Source of the DNA: Agromyces luteolus
GTDB lineage: Bacteria > Actinomycetota > Actinomycetes > Actinomycetales > Microbacteriaceae
DNA: 64,000 nt
NCBI RefSeq assembly: GCF_009729855.1
Contig: NZ_WODA01000025.1
Span: 248,001-312,000, forward strand
Reading direction: 5' to 3'
Positions 27,385 through 35,284 of the stretch are shown here, piece by piece. Under the pieces are notes generated by a model. The model searched no databases, was not told where the DNA came from, and was given only the letters and a program-made list of their open reading frames with translations. How positions within the stretch are numbered: position 1 is the first letter of the stretch; every line of letters begins with the position of its first letter. The translations under genes and the position numbers were made by a program.

Positions 27385-27404
27385 TTATCTTGATGTCGAG
27401 ATAA
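27385..27404. promoter_or_regulatory. A+T-rich imperfect palindrome upstream of acnA, candidate operator
   Basis: TTATCTTGATGTCGAGATAA pairs in 8 of 10 positions as inverted halves. It stands out as the most A+T-rich 20 bp of the neighbourhood and lies about 68 bp upstream of the predicted acnA start point. A MarR-type regulator such as TamR, known to control aconitase in Streptomyces, is one possibility. Confidence 0.5.
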
Positions 27405-27409
27405 CTGTA

Positions 27410-28174
27410 TCACTCGGCGGCGCGCTTCGCGGGGTACACCGCGCGCACGACCAACCACGAGAACACCAGCAGCAGCGCGTACAGCGGCACGCCCATGAGC
27501 AGCCGCGTCGCGCCGAGCGCCTCGACGTTGCCCGCGTAGTAGAACGGCACCTGCACCAGCAGGCGTGCGACGAACATGCCGAGCCAGACGACGGTCAGGA
27601 ACTGCAGGGCCCGGTACTTCCGACGCTCGCCGCGCCATGCGGTGCCGTCGCCCATCAGGAAGCCGACGACGAGGCCGACGAGCGGCCATCGCACGAGCAA
27701 CGAGATGAGGATGGCGACGGCGTACGCCGCATTCGTGTAGAAGCCGATGACGTAGTTGTCCTCGGCCCGACCCGTCCAGAGCGAGAGTGCAGCGGATGCC
27801 GCGACGCCGATGAGCCCGGCGATCGCCTGCGTCGGCTGGCTCCGCGCGAAGAGGCGAACCGCGGTGAACACCACCGCGAGACCGAGCGAGGCCCCGAGCG
27901 CCCAGCCGAGCTCGCGCGTGAACGTGTAGACGACGAGGAAGACGAGGCCGGGCAGGATCGCCTCGGCGAGACCCCGGATGCCGCCGAGCGCCCCGACGAG
28001 GTCGGCCGGGGTCAGGGTCTCGTCGCGCGCGATCCGGCCGAGGCCGGACTTCTCGGCGGCCGCGGCGACCTGGCGTCCGAACTCGCCGGCCGCGTCATCC
28101 GTCTCGCCGTTCGAGCGCCCCGCCGAGTCGGGCCGAACCCGGTCCGCGTCGTCCGCGGCGTGGTCCTCGCTCAC
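27410..28174 (-). CDS. DUF3159 family membrane protein
   Basis: 254 residues. A hydrophilic acidic N-terminus (about 1-60) is followed by five to six membrane helices beginning LAEAILPGLVFLVVYTFTREL, with a short conserved loop RGERRKYRALQFLT. This is the actinobacterial DUF3159 family, of unknown function, regularly encoded after DUF3710 and dut. The GTG at 28174 overlaps the DUF3710 stop by 4 bp, so it belongs to the dut operon. Confidence 0.87.
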   Translation of the reverse strand: MSEDHAADDADRVRPDSAGRSNGETDDAAGEFGRQVAAAAEKSGLGRIARDETLTPADLVGALGGIRGLAEAILPGLVFLVVYTFTRELGWALGASLGLAVVFTAVRLFARSQPTQAIAGLIGVAASAALSLWTGRAEDNYVIGFYTNAAYAVAILISLLVRWPLVGLVVGFLMGDGTAWRGERRKYRALQFLTVVWLGMFVARLLVQVPFYYAGNVEALGATRLLMGVPLYALLLVFSWLVVRAVYPAKRAAE

Positions 28175-28791
28175 GCGGGCTGACCGCCCGAGGACGGCGC
28201 CGGCATCCGCAGCGGGATCAGGTCGCGCGGCGGCATGGGCGTGTTGCCGCGCACGACGACGATTGAGCGGAACAGGTCCTCGATCTTCGCGGCGGCCACG
28301 GGGTCGGCCGCAGCCTCGCCCGCGATCACGCCGCGCAGGAACCAGCGCGGACCGTCGACGCCGATGAAGCGCGCGAGTCGCATCTGGCCGGCCTGCCCGT
28401 CGGCCGTCGTGACGGGGATCTGCGCGAGCAGCTCTGGGCCGAACGTGCCCTCGCGGACCTGCGTGGTGCCGCCCTGCCGCGCGATCTGGTCGGCGATCTG
28501 GCCGCGGATCTCGTGCCAGAGGCCGCTCGAGCGGGGAGCCGAGAAGGGCTGGACCTGCAGCGTCGAGTTGGCGTAGTCGAGGCCGACCGCGACGACGCGC
28601 TTCGTGCCCTCCTCGACCTCGAGGCGGAGGTGCAGCCCCTCGCGGGGCAGGACCTTGACGCCGCCGAGGTCGACGTACGGGCGGACCGGGTTGGCCTCGG
28701 CCTCGTCCAGGGGGCCGTTCGTCGCGCGGTCCTCCGGCGCGGACTTGGGGTGGTCGACGGGGATGTCGTCGATGTTCTCGATGTCGCTCAC
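28171..28791 (-). CDS. DUF3710 family protein
   Basis: 206-residue soluble protein of the DUF3710 family: GGVKVLPREGLHLRLEVEE, LQVQPFSAPRSSGLWHEIR and RFIGVDGPRWFLRGV are the conserved blocks. Function is unknown. It overlaps dut upstream and DUF3159 downstream by 4 bp each (GTGA), a gene order conserved in actinobacteria, suggesting a shared but unassigned role. The start codon is GTG. Confidence 0.88.
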   Translation of the reverse strand: MSDIENIDDIPVDHPKSAPEDRATNGPLDEAEANPVRPYVDLGGVKVLPREGLHLRLEVEEGTKRVVAVGLDYANSTLQVQPFSAPRSSGLWHEIRGQIADQIARQGGTTQVREGTFGPELLAQIPVTTADGQAGQMRLARFIGVDGPRWFLRGVIAGEAAADPVAAAKIEDLFRSIVVVRGNTPMPPRDLIPLRMPAPSSGGQPA

Positions 28792-29246
28792 GCGTGTGCT
28801 CCTGACTGGTTCGCCCCGAATCCGGTGGACCCGAATCCTCCCTCGCCGCGAAGGCTCCCGGGCAGCTTCTCGACCTCGACGAAACGCGCTCGGCTGACCG
28901 GCATGACCACCAGCTGGGCGATGCGGTCGCCGGCTTCGATCCGGTACGCCTCGCGGGCGTCGGTGTTCAGCAGTGCGACCTTGATCTCGCCCCGGTAGCC
29001 GGCGTCGACGGTGCCGGGCGCGTTCACGATCGTGAGGCCGTGCTTGAACGCCAGCCCCGACCGCGGCACCACGAAGGCGACGTAGCCGTCGGGCAGCGCG
29101 ATCGCGACGCCCGTGCCCACGGTGGCGCGCTCCCCCGGCTCGAGTACCACGGACTCGGCGGCGTGGAGGTCGGCCCCGGCATCGCCCGGATGGGCGTAGG
29201 AGGGGACGTGGTCGGCCGTGATCAGCACATCGACGGAATCGGTCAC
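28788..29246 (-). CDS. dut: dUTP diphosphatase
   Basis: 152-residue trimeric dUTPase, which keeps uracil out of DNA and supplies dUMP. All five family motifs are seen: HPGDAGADLHA, PRSGLAFKHG, NAPGTVDAGYRGEIKV, RIAQLVVMP and the C-terminal Gly-rich EGGFGSTGFG. The GTG at 29246 is preceded by TACCCT at a 6-nt distance and no ribosome binding site, so translation is probably leaderless. It is the first gene of the dut-DUF3710-DUF3159 operon. Confidence 0.95.
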   Translation of the reverse strand: MTDSVDVLITADHVPSYAHPGDAGADLHAAESVVLEPGERATVGTGVAIALPDGYVAFVVPRSGLAFKHGLTIVNAPGTVDAGYRGEIKVALLNTDAREAYRIEAGDRIAQLVVMPVSRARFVEVEKLPGSLRGEGGFGSTGFGANQSGAHA

Positions 29247-29252
29247 CGTTCG

Positions 29253-29258
29253 AGGGTA
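29253..29258 (-). promoter_or_regulatory. -10 element of a probable leaderless promoter (dut operon)
   Basis: TACCCT on the minus strand ends six bases before the GTG start of dut. Confidence 0.5.
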
Positions 29259-29284
29259 GTGCAGAAGTCTGGTCTGATAGTTCC

Positions 29285-29749
29285 ATGCCCGACTACCGCG
29301 AACGGCTCTGGCCGACGCCCTGGATCTACCTCATCAGCCTCCTGCTCGTGCCCGCGAGCATCCTCGTGCTCGCGCCGGTGTCGCTGCCCGCCGGGATCGT
29401 CACAGGCGTGATCCTCTACGTCGCGGTCGCGGGCTCGCTGACGCTCACCTCGCCGGTGATCGAGGTCGCCGACGGCCGGCTCCGCGCGGGACGCGCCGTG
29501 GTCCCGCTCGAGCTCACCGGGCGGGCCTTCGCCGCCGAGGGCGAGGCCGCCCGGACCGAGCGCGGCACGGGCCTCGACGCGCGGGCGTTCCTCGTGATCC
29601 GCGGCTGGATCCGCGACGTCGTGCGAGTGCCGATCGAGGATGCCGCGGACCCGGCGCCGTACTGGCTCGTCTCGACGCGGCATCCGCACGAAATGGCCGC
29701 CGCGATCAACGGATCGCGACGGCCTCGTGTCGGTGGGGAGCCTGCCTAG
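29285..29749 (+). CDS. DUF3093 family membrane protein
   Basis: 154 residues: YRERLWPTPW, then two membrane helices (about 14-60), then a soluble beta-rich domain with VADGRLRAGRAVVPL. This matches DUF3093, an actinobacterial family of unknown function usually next to dut. It is divergent from dut with only 38 bp between the starts. Its stop codon overlaps that of the convergent DUF4193 gene in the tetranucleotide CTAG. Confidence 0.85.
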   Translation: MPDYRERLWPTPWIYLISLLLVPASILVLAPVSLPAGIVTGVILYVAVAGSLTLTSPVIEVADGRLRAGRAVVPLELTGRAFAAEGEAARTERGTGLDARAFLVIRGWIRDVVRVPIEDAADPAPYWLVSTRHPHEMAAAINGSRRPRVGGEPA

Positions 29750-30039
29750 GCGGCGCACTCCAGGCAGATCGGCCCGAGCTTGGTCTCGTGGTCGATCTGC
29801 GAGCGGTGCTTCACGAGGAAGCAGCTGACGCAGGTGAACTCGTCCGCCTGCGGCGGCAGCACGACGACGTCGAGCTCGACGTCGGACAGGTCGGCTCCCG
29901 CCAGGTCGAAGCTGCCGGGGTTGTCGGCGTCCTCGACGTCGACGCTTCCCGACATCTTGTCGGGCACGCGCTCCTTGAGGGCCTCGATCGACTCCGAGTC
30001 GTCTTCGGTCTTCCGCGGCGCGTCGTAATCCGTTGCCAT
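29746..30039 (-). CDS. DUF4193 family small zinc-ribbon-like protein
   Basis: 97 residues: acidic MATDYDAPRKTEDDSES start, then FTCVSCFLVKHRSQI and GPICLECAA, giving two Cys pairs typical of a zinc ribbon. This is DUF4193, universal in actinobacteria and of unknown role. Two in-frame ATGs occur at 30045 and 30039; 30039 is chosen since AAAAAGG then lies six bases away and the family begins MATDYD. Confidence 0.9.
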   Translation of the reverse strand: MATDYDAPRKTEDDSESIEALKERVPDKMSGSVDVEDADNPGSFDLAGADLSDVELDVVVLPPQADEFTCVSCFLVKHRSQIDHETKLGPICLECAA

Positions 30040-30232
30040 TCCCATCCTTTTTCCGTTGCCGAGGATTCGGCGGCCATAGTCTGCACGAAATCAAGTGCGT
30101 AAGCAAACCATCCGTCGGCCGTCCGAACCGTCGGAATGCACAACTCACGGCACGCCCGGCGTATTCCCAGCGCGACCGGAACCCGCGTGGCATCCTTGGG
30201 CGGAGATCAAGGGCACGGAAGGGCTTCTCGCC

Positions 30233-31372
30233 ATGCAGGAACTCAAGGTGATCGGGGTCGAGAGCGGCGCCCTCATCGCGGCCTCCGACGAGGGCGCGCG
30301 ATTCCGGATCGAGGTCGACGAAGTGCTGCAGTCGCGGATCCGCCAGGCGGTGCCCGAGACGCACACCGGACCGAAGCTCTCCCCGCGCGAGGTGCAGGCG
30401 CACATCCGCTCCGGCCTGTCGGCCGAGGAGGTCGCCGAGCTCACCGGCGCGTCGGTGGAGTACATCCGGCGATTCGAGGGACCCGTGATCGCCGAGCGCG
30501 AACACATGGTCACCTCGGCGCTGGCCGTCCCGACCCACGGCGAGGTCGCCGAGGGCGACGAACCGACGTCGTTCGGCTCGATGGTGCGCGAGCGCCTCGC
30601 CGGCCTCGGCGCTCACGGCGAGCGCTGGGCCAGCTGGAAGGACGAGGAGCGTGGCTGGATGGTCAAGCTCGAGTTCACGGCGGACGGCATCGACCACGAC
30701 GCGAGATGGTCCTTCGAGCCCCGCAAGCAGGCGCTGCACCCCCAGAACGCGGATGCGACGACGCTCTCGAAGCAGGGCGAGGTGCGCGGCGGGATGATCC
30801 CGCGACTGCGCGCGGTCTCCGCGTCGGACGACGCCTCCCGCTTCGACAGCGGCGCGTTCACGTTCGACGTCGGCGACACCGCGGACGACGACACCGCTCC
30901 GCAGCCGGAGCTCTTGGTCGCCCGACCGACGTCCGCCCCGACCGCGCCCGGCGCGTCGGCGACGGGCGCCGCCTCGAGCGCCGCCGTCGCTCGCGCCGCG
31001 ATCAAGCGAGCCGACGAGCCGGCACCGCCGACGGGCGAGACGGCCGACCTGCTGGAGGCGCTCCGCCGACGGCGCGGCGAGCGCGAGACGGGCCCGGTGC
31101 CGGAGCGGATCGCGACGGTCCAGGCGCCCGTGGCCCCGGAATCGCCGGACGCGACCCCGGAGGCGGCATCGCCGCGGGCGGATGCCGAGCATCGAACGGC
31201 CCCGGAGGCCGAGGCCGAGTCGGACGAGGCCCAGCAGCGTGCCGGCGCCGCGGCGCGGGCGCTGTGGGGCGGGAAGCCCGGCCAGTCGACCCGCCAGAAG
31301 AAGGGTCGCGCCGCCATGCCGAGTTGGGACGAGATCGTCTTCGGCGCCCGCAGCGACGACGACCTGGCGTAG
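30233..31372 (+). CDS. sepH: Septation protein SepH
   Basis: 379 residues. The conserved N-terminal domain (MQELKVIGVESGALIAAS to about residue 190) contains the helix-turn-helix-like SAEEVAELTGASVEYIRRFE that in Streptomyces SepH is needed to stimulate FtsZ assembly. The remainder is a low-complexity Ala/Pro/Glu-rich tail ending in MPSWDEIVFG, a short conserved C-terminal motif of the family. GGAAGGG precedes the ATG at 30233. Its place beside dut/DUF4193 is conserved. Confidence 0.92.
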   Translation: MQELKVIGVESGALIAASDEGARFRIEVDEVLQSRIRQAVPETHTGPKLSPREVQAHIRSGLSAEEVAELTGASVEYIRRFEGPVIAEREHMVTSALAVPTHGEVAEGDEPTSFGSMVRERLAGLGAHGERWASWKDEERGWMVKLEFTADGIDHDARWSFEPRKQALHPQNADATTLSKQGEVRGGMIPRLRAVSASDDASRFDSGAFTFDVGDTADDDTAPQPELLVARPTSAPTAPGASATGAASSAAVARAAIKRADEPAPPTGETADLLEALRRRRGERETGPVPERIATVQAPVAPESPDATPEAASPRADAEHRTAPEAEAESDEAQQRAGAAARALWGGKPGQSTRQKKGRAAMPSWDEIVFGARSDDDLA

Positions 31373-31465
31373 TCCACGAGACGCACGCGCGGGGCGCGGA
31401 GCCTCGGGCGGCCGACCCCGGTCGGCGACGGGTCCCGGCATCCCCGAACGGGCCGGCTCGAGCCG

Positions 31466-31494
31466 TTCCGTCACTCGGCCACCGGTGCTACCAT
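31466..31494 (+). promoter_or_regulatory. Candidate promoter of the SOS-box gene
   Basis: TTCCGT (31466-31471) and TACCAT (31489-31494) are 17 bp apart. The -10 abuts the LexA-type operator, so repressor binding would block the start point. Confidence 0.5.
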
Positions 31495-31510
31495 TCGAAC
31501 AGAGTTTCGA
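31495..31510. promoter_or_regulatory. LexA-type SOS box
   Basis: TCGAACAGAGTTTCGA matches the Gram-positive/actinobacterial LexA consensus TCGAAC-N4-GTTCGA with one mismatch and is embedded in a wider inverted repeat (31493-31512, ATTCGAA/TTCGAAT arms). It lies 15 bp before the start codon of the next gene. Confidence 0.65.
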
Positions 31511-31525
31511 ATGTCGGAGGTCGGG

Positions 31526-31810
31526 ATGCAGCGGACGACGGAACCGGCGGAAGTGTGGACGAGCGCCTCGGGCGCTCCCGAGCGGCTCGTGTGGCGCGCT
31601 CGCCGCTTCCGGGTCGACGACATGCCCACGCCGCTCGTCGGGCCGGCGGACTGGTGGCTCGCGTTCGCGGGAAGCGATACGGGCGCGGGGCGCGCGCCGC
31701 TGGCGATCACCGGATGGCGCTTCCAGGCGAGCAGCCCCGAGGGCGAGACGCACGTGTTCGACGTCGGCCACGACGGCACGCACTGGCACGTGCTGCGGGT
31801 GTTCGACTGA
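31526..31810 (+). CDS. Small protein behind an SOS box, resembles DUF6504 of translesion polymerase modules
   Basis: 94 residues, no membrane segment. The pattern PERLVWRARRFRVDD, then a WW pair, then ITGWRFQASS and a terminal WHVLRVFD resembles the DUF6504 domain that accompanies ImuB-type Y-family polymerases in actinobacteria; this is a by-eye resemblance. The ATG at 31526 has GGAGG six bases upstream (31515-31519). It stands alone between sepH and convergent clpX, with its own promoter, LexA box and terminator, so it is a predicted DNA-damage-inducible single gene. Confidence 0.65.
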   Translation: MQRTTEPAEVWTSASGAPERLVWRARRFRVDDMPTPLVGPADWWLAFAGSDTGAGRAPLAITGWRFQASSPEGETHVFDVGHDGTHWHVLRVFD

Positions 31811-31821
31811 ACCGATCCGCT

Positions 31822-31837
31822 CCGGCGAGAGCGCCGG
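31822..31837 (+). terminator. Hairpin after the SOS-box gene
   Basis: CCGGCG-AGAG-CGCCGG. A 16-bp perfect palindrome CCGGTCCCGGGACCGG follows at 31858-31873, closer to the clpX stop; either may serve the convergent pair. Confidence 0.5.
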
Positions 31838-31877
31838 TGCGGCCGCAGTTCGCCTGCCCGGTCCCGGGACCGGCGGG

Positions 31878-33155
31878 TCAGGCCGACTTCTCGGCCCGGC
31901 GCGGCTTCGAGGGCACGATGGTCGGGGCGGCGTTGTCGATGACCGTCTCCTTCGTGACGACCACCCGGGCGACCCCGGTCGAGGACGGCACCTCGAACAT
32001 GATCGGCCCGAGCACCTCCTCCATGATGGCGCGCAGACCGCGGGCGCCGGTCTGACGCAGCACCGCCAGGTCGGCGATCGCCTCGAGAGCGGCGTGGTCG
32101 AAGTCGAGCTGCACGCCGTCGAGCTCGAACATCCGCTGGTACTGCTTGACGAGCGCGTTGCGCGGTTCGGTGAGGATCTCCATGAGCGCGGCGCGGTCGA
32201 GCGGGGTCACCGTCGCGACGACGGGCAGGCGGCCGATGAACTCCGGGATCAGGCCGAACTTGTGCAGGTCCTCCGGAAGGACCTCGCTGAAGAGCTCGGC
32301 TTCGTCCTGCTTGGAGTGCAACGGGGCCCCGAAGCCGATGCCGCGCTTGCCCGCGCGCGAGGAGATGATCTCCTCGAGGCCGGCGAACGCGCCGGCGACG
32401 ATGAAGAGGACGTTCGTCGTGTCGATCTGGATGAACTCCTGGTGGGGGTGCTTGCGCCCGCCCTGCGGAGGGACGGAGGCGACCGTGCCCTCGAGGATCT
32501 TCAGCAGCGCCTGCTGCACGCCCTCGCCCGACACGTCGCGTGTGATCGAGGGATTCTCGGCCTTTCGCGCGATCTTGTCGACCTCGTCGATGTAGATGAT
32601 GCCCGTCTCGGCGCGCTTGACGTCGTAGTCGGCGGCCTGGATGAGCTTCAGGAGGATGTTCTCGACGTCTTCGCCGACGTACCCGGCTTCGGTCAGGGCC
32701 GTGGCATCGGCCACCGCGAAGGGCACGTTGAGCTGCTTCGCGAGCGTCTGCGCGAGATAGGTCTTGCCGCACCCCGTCGGGCCGATGAGCAGGATGTTCG
32801 ACTTCGCGATCTCGACGTCGTCGTGCGCGCGGTCGGCGGGCGTGATCGCGGCCTTCGCGCGGACGCGCTTGTAGTGGTTGTAGACCGCGACGGCGAGGGC
32901 GCGCTTGGCCGCGTCCTGCCCGATGACGTACTCCTCCAGGAAGGAGAAGATCTCCTTCGGCTTCGGCAGTTCGAACTCGCCCGACTCGGGCTCCCCGGCC
33001 TCGGCGAGACGCTCCTCGATGATCTCGTTGCACAGTTCGACGCACTCGTCGCAGATGTACACGCCGGGACCGGCGATGAGCTGCTGCACCTGCTTCTGGC
33101 TCTTGCCGCAGAAGGAGCACTTCAAGAGGTCAGCACTCTCCCCGATGCGTGCCAT
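31878..33155 (-). CDS. clpX: ATP-dependent Clp protease ATP-binding subunit ClpX
   Basis: 425-residue AAA+ unfoldase that feeds substrates to ClpP. The N-terminal zinc-binding domain has Cys13/16/35/38; Walker A is GPTGCGKT, Walker [10 protein letters not shown], the pore loop GYVGED, and the ClpP-docking IGF loop is in [10 protein letters not shown]. It is separated from clpP2 by a strong terminator, so it has its own transcript, unlike the clpP1P2-clpX operon of some relatives. Confidence 0.97.
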   Translation of the reverse strand: MARIGESADLLKCSFCGKSQKQVQQLIAGPGVYICDECVELCNEIIEERLAEAGEPESGEFELPKPKEIFSFLEEYVIGQDAAKRALAVAVYNHYKRVRAKAAITPADRAHDDVEIAKSNILLIGPTGCGKTYLAQTLAKQLNVPFAVADATALTEAGYVGEDVENILLKLIQAADYDVKRAETGIIYIDEVDKIARKAENPSITRDVSGEGVQQALLKILEGTVASVPPQGGRKHPHQEFIQIDTTNVLFIVAGAFAGLEEIISSRAGKRGIGFGAPLHSKQDEAELFSEVLPEDLHKFGLIPEFIGRLPVVATVTPLDRAALMEILTEPRNALVKQYQRMFELDGVQLDFDHAALEAIADLAVLRQTGARGLRAIMEEVLGPIMFEVPSSTGVARVVVTKETVIDNAAPTIVPSKPRRAEKSA

Positions 33156-33244
33156 CGCTTCCTCCCTCGAACCGAGTCTGCTCCGAGCCTAGCCGGACGT
33201 GGGGCGCCCGGGGCCGATCCGCCGCGGTTTGGCGGAAACGACAC

Positions 33245-33283
33245 GACGAGGGGCGGATGCGTCATCCGCACCCGCCCCTCGTC
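33245..33283 (-). terminator. Strong terminator after clpP1-clpP2
   Basis: A 17-bp stem with one mismatch (GACGAGGGGCGG-type arms) and a 5-nt loop, 12 bp past the clpP2 stop. Confidence 0.8.
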
Positions 33284-33295
33284 GGTCGCTCAGGG

Positions 33296-33967
33296 TCAGC
33301 GGCTCAGCGCCGGCAGCGTCTTGCGCGACGAGAGCACCTGGTCGATGAGGCCGTACTCGTGCGCCTCCTCGGCCGAGAGGATCTTGTCGCGGTCGATGTC
33401 GGCGTTCACCTGCTCGATCGTGCGGTTCGAGTGCCGCGAGAGCGTCTCCTCGAGCCACGTGCGCATCCGCAGGATCTCCGCCGCCTGGATCTCGATGTCG
33501 GAGGCCTGGCCGTGCCCGGCCTCGCCCATCGCGGGCTGGTGGATCAGCACGCGCGCGTTCGGAAGCGCGAGGCGACGGCCCGGCGTGCCCGCCGCGGCGA
33601 TCACGGCCGCGGCCGACGCGGCCTGCCCGAGCACGACCGTCTGGATCTGCGGCCGGATGTACTGCATCGTGTCGTAGATCGCCGTCATCGCGGTGAACGA
33701 TCCACCCGGCGAGTTGATGTACATCATGATGTCGCGGTCGGGGTCCATCGACTCCAGCACCAGCAGCTGCGCCATGATGTCGTCGGCCGACGCGTCGTCG
33801 ACCTGCACGCCGAGGAAGATGATGCGGTCCTCGAACAGCTTCGCGTAGGGGTCCTGGCGCTTGTAGCCGTACGCCGTGCGCTCCTCGAAGCTCGGCAGGA
33901 TGTAGCGCGAGCCCGGGGCCTGCCGACCACCCGAGAAGGCGGTGCCGCCGAAGGCGGGGATGTTCAT
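33296..33967 (-). CDS. clpP2: ATP-dependent Clp protease proteolytic subunit ClpP2
   Basis: 223 residues. Ser118 in GQAASAA, His143 in VLIHQPAM and the Asp in DIDRDKIL form the catalytic triad. Actinobacteria need two different ClpP rings assembled as ClpP1P2; this copy has the longer N-terminus. The ATG at 33967 is used, but GTG six bases upstream (33973) is equally placed relative to AGGAAGAGAG. It follows clpP1 after a gap of 13-19 bp, depending on the start. Confidence 0.95.
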   Translation of the reverse strand: MNIPAFGGTAFSGGRQAPGSRYILPSFEERTAYGYKRQDPYAKLFEDRIIFLGVQVDDASADDIMAQLLVLESMDPDRDIMMYINSPGGSFTAMTAIYDTMQYIRPQIQTVVLGQAASAAAVIAAAGTPGRRLALPNARVLIHQPAMGEAGHGQASDIEIQAAEILRMRTWLEETLSRHSNRTIEQVNADIDRDKILSAEEAHEYGLIDQVLSSRKTLPALSR

Positions 33968-33986
33968 GCTCACTGTCTCTCTCTTC

Positions 33987-34577
33987 CTACGCAGCCTGGT
34001 CGGTCCCGCCGCCGCCCGAGACGTCGAGCGCCGACTCGCGGATGTGGTCGACGAAGCCGTACTCGAGCGCCTCCTGCGCGTTGAACCAGCGGTCGCGGTC
34101 GCCGTCGGCGTTGATCTGCTCGACGGTCTTGCCGGTCTGCGCCGCCGTGATCTCGGCGAGTCGCTTCTTCATGTCGAGGATCAGCTGCGCCTGCGTCTGG
34201 ATGTCGCTCGCGGTGCCGCCGAACCCGCCGTGCGGCTGGTGCAGCAGCACCCGCGCGTTCGGGGTGATGTAGCGCTTGCCCTTCGTTCCGGCCGTGAGGA
34301 GCAGCTGCCCCATGGAGGCCGCCATGCCGATGCCGACCGTGACGATGTCGTTCGGGACGAACTGCATGGTGTCGTAGATCGCCATGCCCGCCGTGATCGA
34401 GCCGCCGGGCGAGTTGATGTAGAGGTAGATGTCCTTCTTCGGGTCCTCGGCGGCGAGGAGCAGCAGCTTCGCGGCGATCTCGTTCGCGTTGTCGTCGCGC
34501 ACCTCGGAGCCGAGCCAGATGATGCGGTCCTTCAGCAGTCGATCGAACACACTGGGCTGCAGTGTCGGTTCGGCCAT
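33987..34577 (-). CDS. clpP1: ATP-dependent Clp protease proteolytic subunit ClpP1
   Basis: 196 residues starting [20 protein letters not shown]. The triad is Ser88 in GMAASMGQ, His113 in LLHQPHGG, and the Asp in DGDRDRWF. The ATG at 34577 has GGAG nine bases upstream. First gene of the clpP1-clpP2 operon, with a TAGATT -10 and a ClgR-type box upstream. Confidence 0.96.
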   Translation of the reverse strand: MAEPTLQPSVFDRLLKDRIIWLGSEVRDDNANEIAAKLLLLAAEDPKKDIYLYINSPGGSITAGMAIYDTMQFVPNDIVTVGIGMAASMGQLLLTAGTKGKRYITPNARVLLHQPHGGFGGTASDIQTQAQLILDMKKRLAEITAAQTGKTVEQINADGDRDRWFNAQEALEYGFVDHIRESALDVSGGGGTDQAA

Positions 34578-34612
34578 GGATTTCGCTCCGTTCCGTTGCT
34601 TCGTTGGTCTCG

Positions 34613-34618
34613 AATCTA
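34613..34618 (-). promoter_or_regulatory. Candidate -10 element of the clpP1P2 operon
   Basis: TAGATT on the minus strand, predicted start near 34606, giving a leader of about 29 nt. The -35 match is poor, as expected for an activator-dependent promoter. Confidence 0.5.
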
Positions 34619-34645
34619 TCCGGTGCAACACGCGGGAACCGGGCT

Positions 34646-34659
34646 GTTCGCCGTCGGCG
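34646..34659. promoter_or_regulatory. ClgR-type activator box
   Basis: GTTCGC-N5-GCG, identical to the motif described for ClgR upstream of clp and lon genes in Streptomyces. It is centred about 46 bp upstream of the predicted clpP1 start point. Confidence 0.6.
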
Positions 34660-34683
34660 GATGCCGCGCCGCGGCGAGGCGCG

Positions 34684-35190
34684 TCAGGCGCCGGGCCGCC
34701 GGCCCTCCTGCGCTCGCGCGACGAGATCGCGCGCGTAGGCGTCGACCGCGCGGCGGTACTGCGTCAGGTGCGGGGCGAGGGCGACGAGGGCGACGGATGC
34801 CGCGGCATCCGCCTCACCCCTCGAGGCGAGCGCGAGCGCGCGGAACGCCGCCACGGCGTCGGCGAGGTCGCCCGCGTCGTCCGCCACCTCGTCGAGCAGG
34901 GCGAGGGACTCGGCAGGGCGGCCGAGGTTGCGGACCGTCGAGGCGAGCTGGATGTGCGCCTCGACCCTGGCGCGCCCCGACAGCCCGAGCTCGAGCGCGC
35001 GGCGGTAGCGCGGCTCGGCCTCCTCCTCGAGCCCGGCCGAGTCGCGGGCGCCTGCCGCCTCGAACGGCCCGCGAGGGTCGTCGTCGGGAAGCTCGGCGGC
35101 GAGTGCGTCGATCCGCTCGATCACCCCGTGCTCCCCCAGCTCGGATGCCGCGCCCCAGACCTCGTCGACCCGTCGCTGCCAATCGTCCAC
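34684..35190 (-). CDS. Tetratricopeptide-repeat-like helical protein
   Basis: 168 residues, all-helical, with paired-helix TPR-like segments such as [20 protein letters not shown] and [20 protein letters not shown]. Such proteins are scaffolds; no partner can be named. It lies between tig and clpP1 on the same strand. GTG at 35190 is used (GAGG seven bases upstream); an adjacent in-frame GTG at 35193 is an alternative. Confidence 0.75.
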   Translation of the reverse strand: MDDWQRRVDEVWGAASELGEHGVIERIDALAAELPDDDPRGPFEAAGARDSAGLEEEAEPRYRRALELGLSGRARVEAHIQLASTVRNLGRPAESLALLDEVADDAGDLADAVAAFRALALASRGEADAAASVALVALAPHLTQYRRAVDAYARDLVARAQEGRRPGA

Positions 35191-35240
35191 CACTCGTCCT
35201 CGTTCCCTCGATCGCTCCGACTCCGCCGGAAGACGACGAC

Positions 35241-35266
35241 GGGGCCGGGCAGTGCTGCCCGACCCC
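35241..35266 (-). terminator. Terminator of the trigger factor gene
   Basis: A 12-bp hairpin with one mismatch (GGGGCCGGGCAG against CTGCCCGACCCC), starting 18 bp past the tig stop. Confidence 0.65.
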
Positions 35267-35284
35267 GCTCGCCTCGACCGCCGA

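Noticed and set aside
30046-30232. Small gene between DUF4193 and sepH
   Set aside because: An in-frame extension of sepH to 30095 exists, but the sepH family start and its ribosome binding site lie at 30233, and the extension has no coding character.
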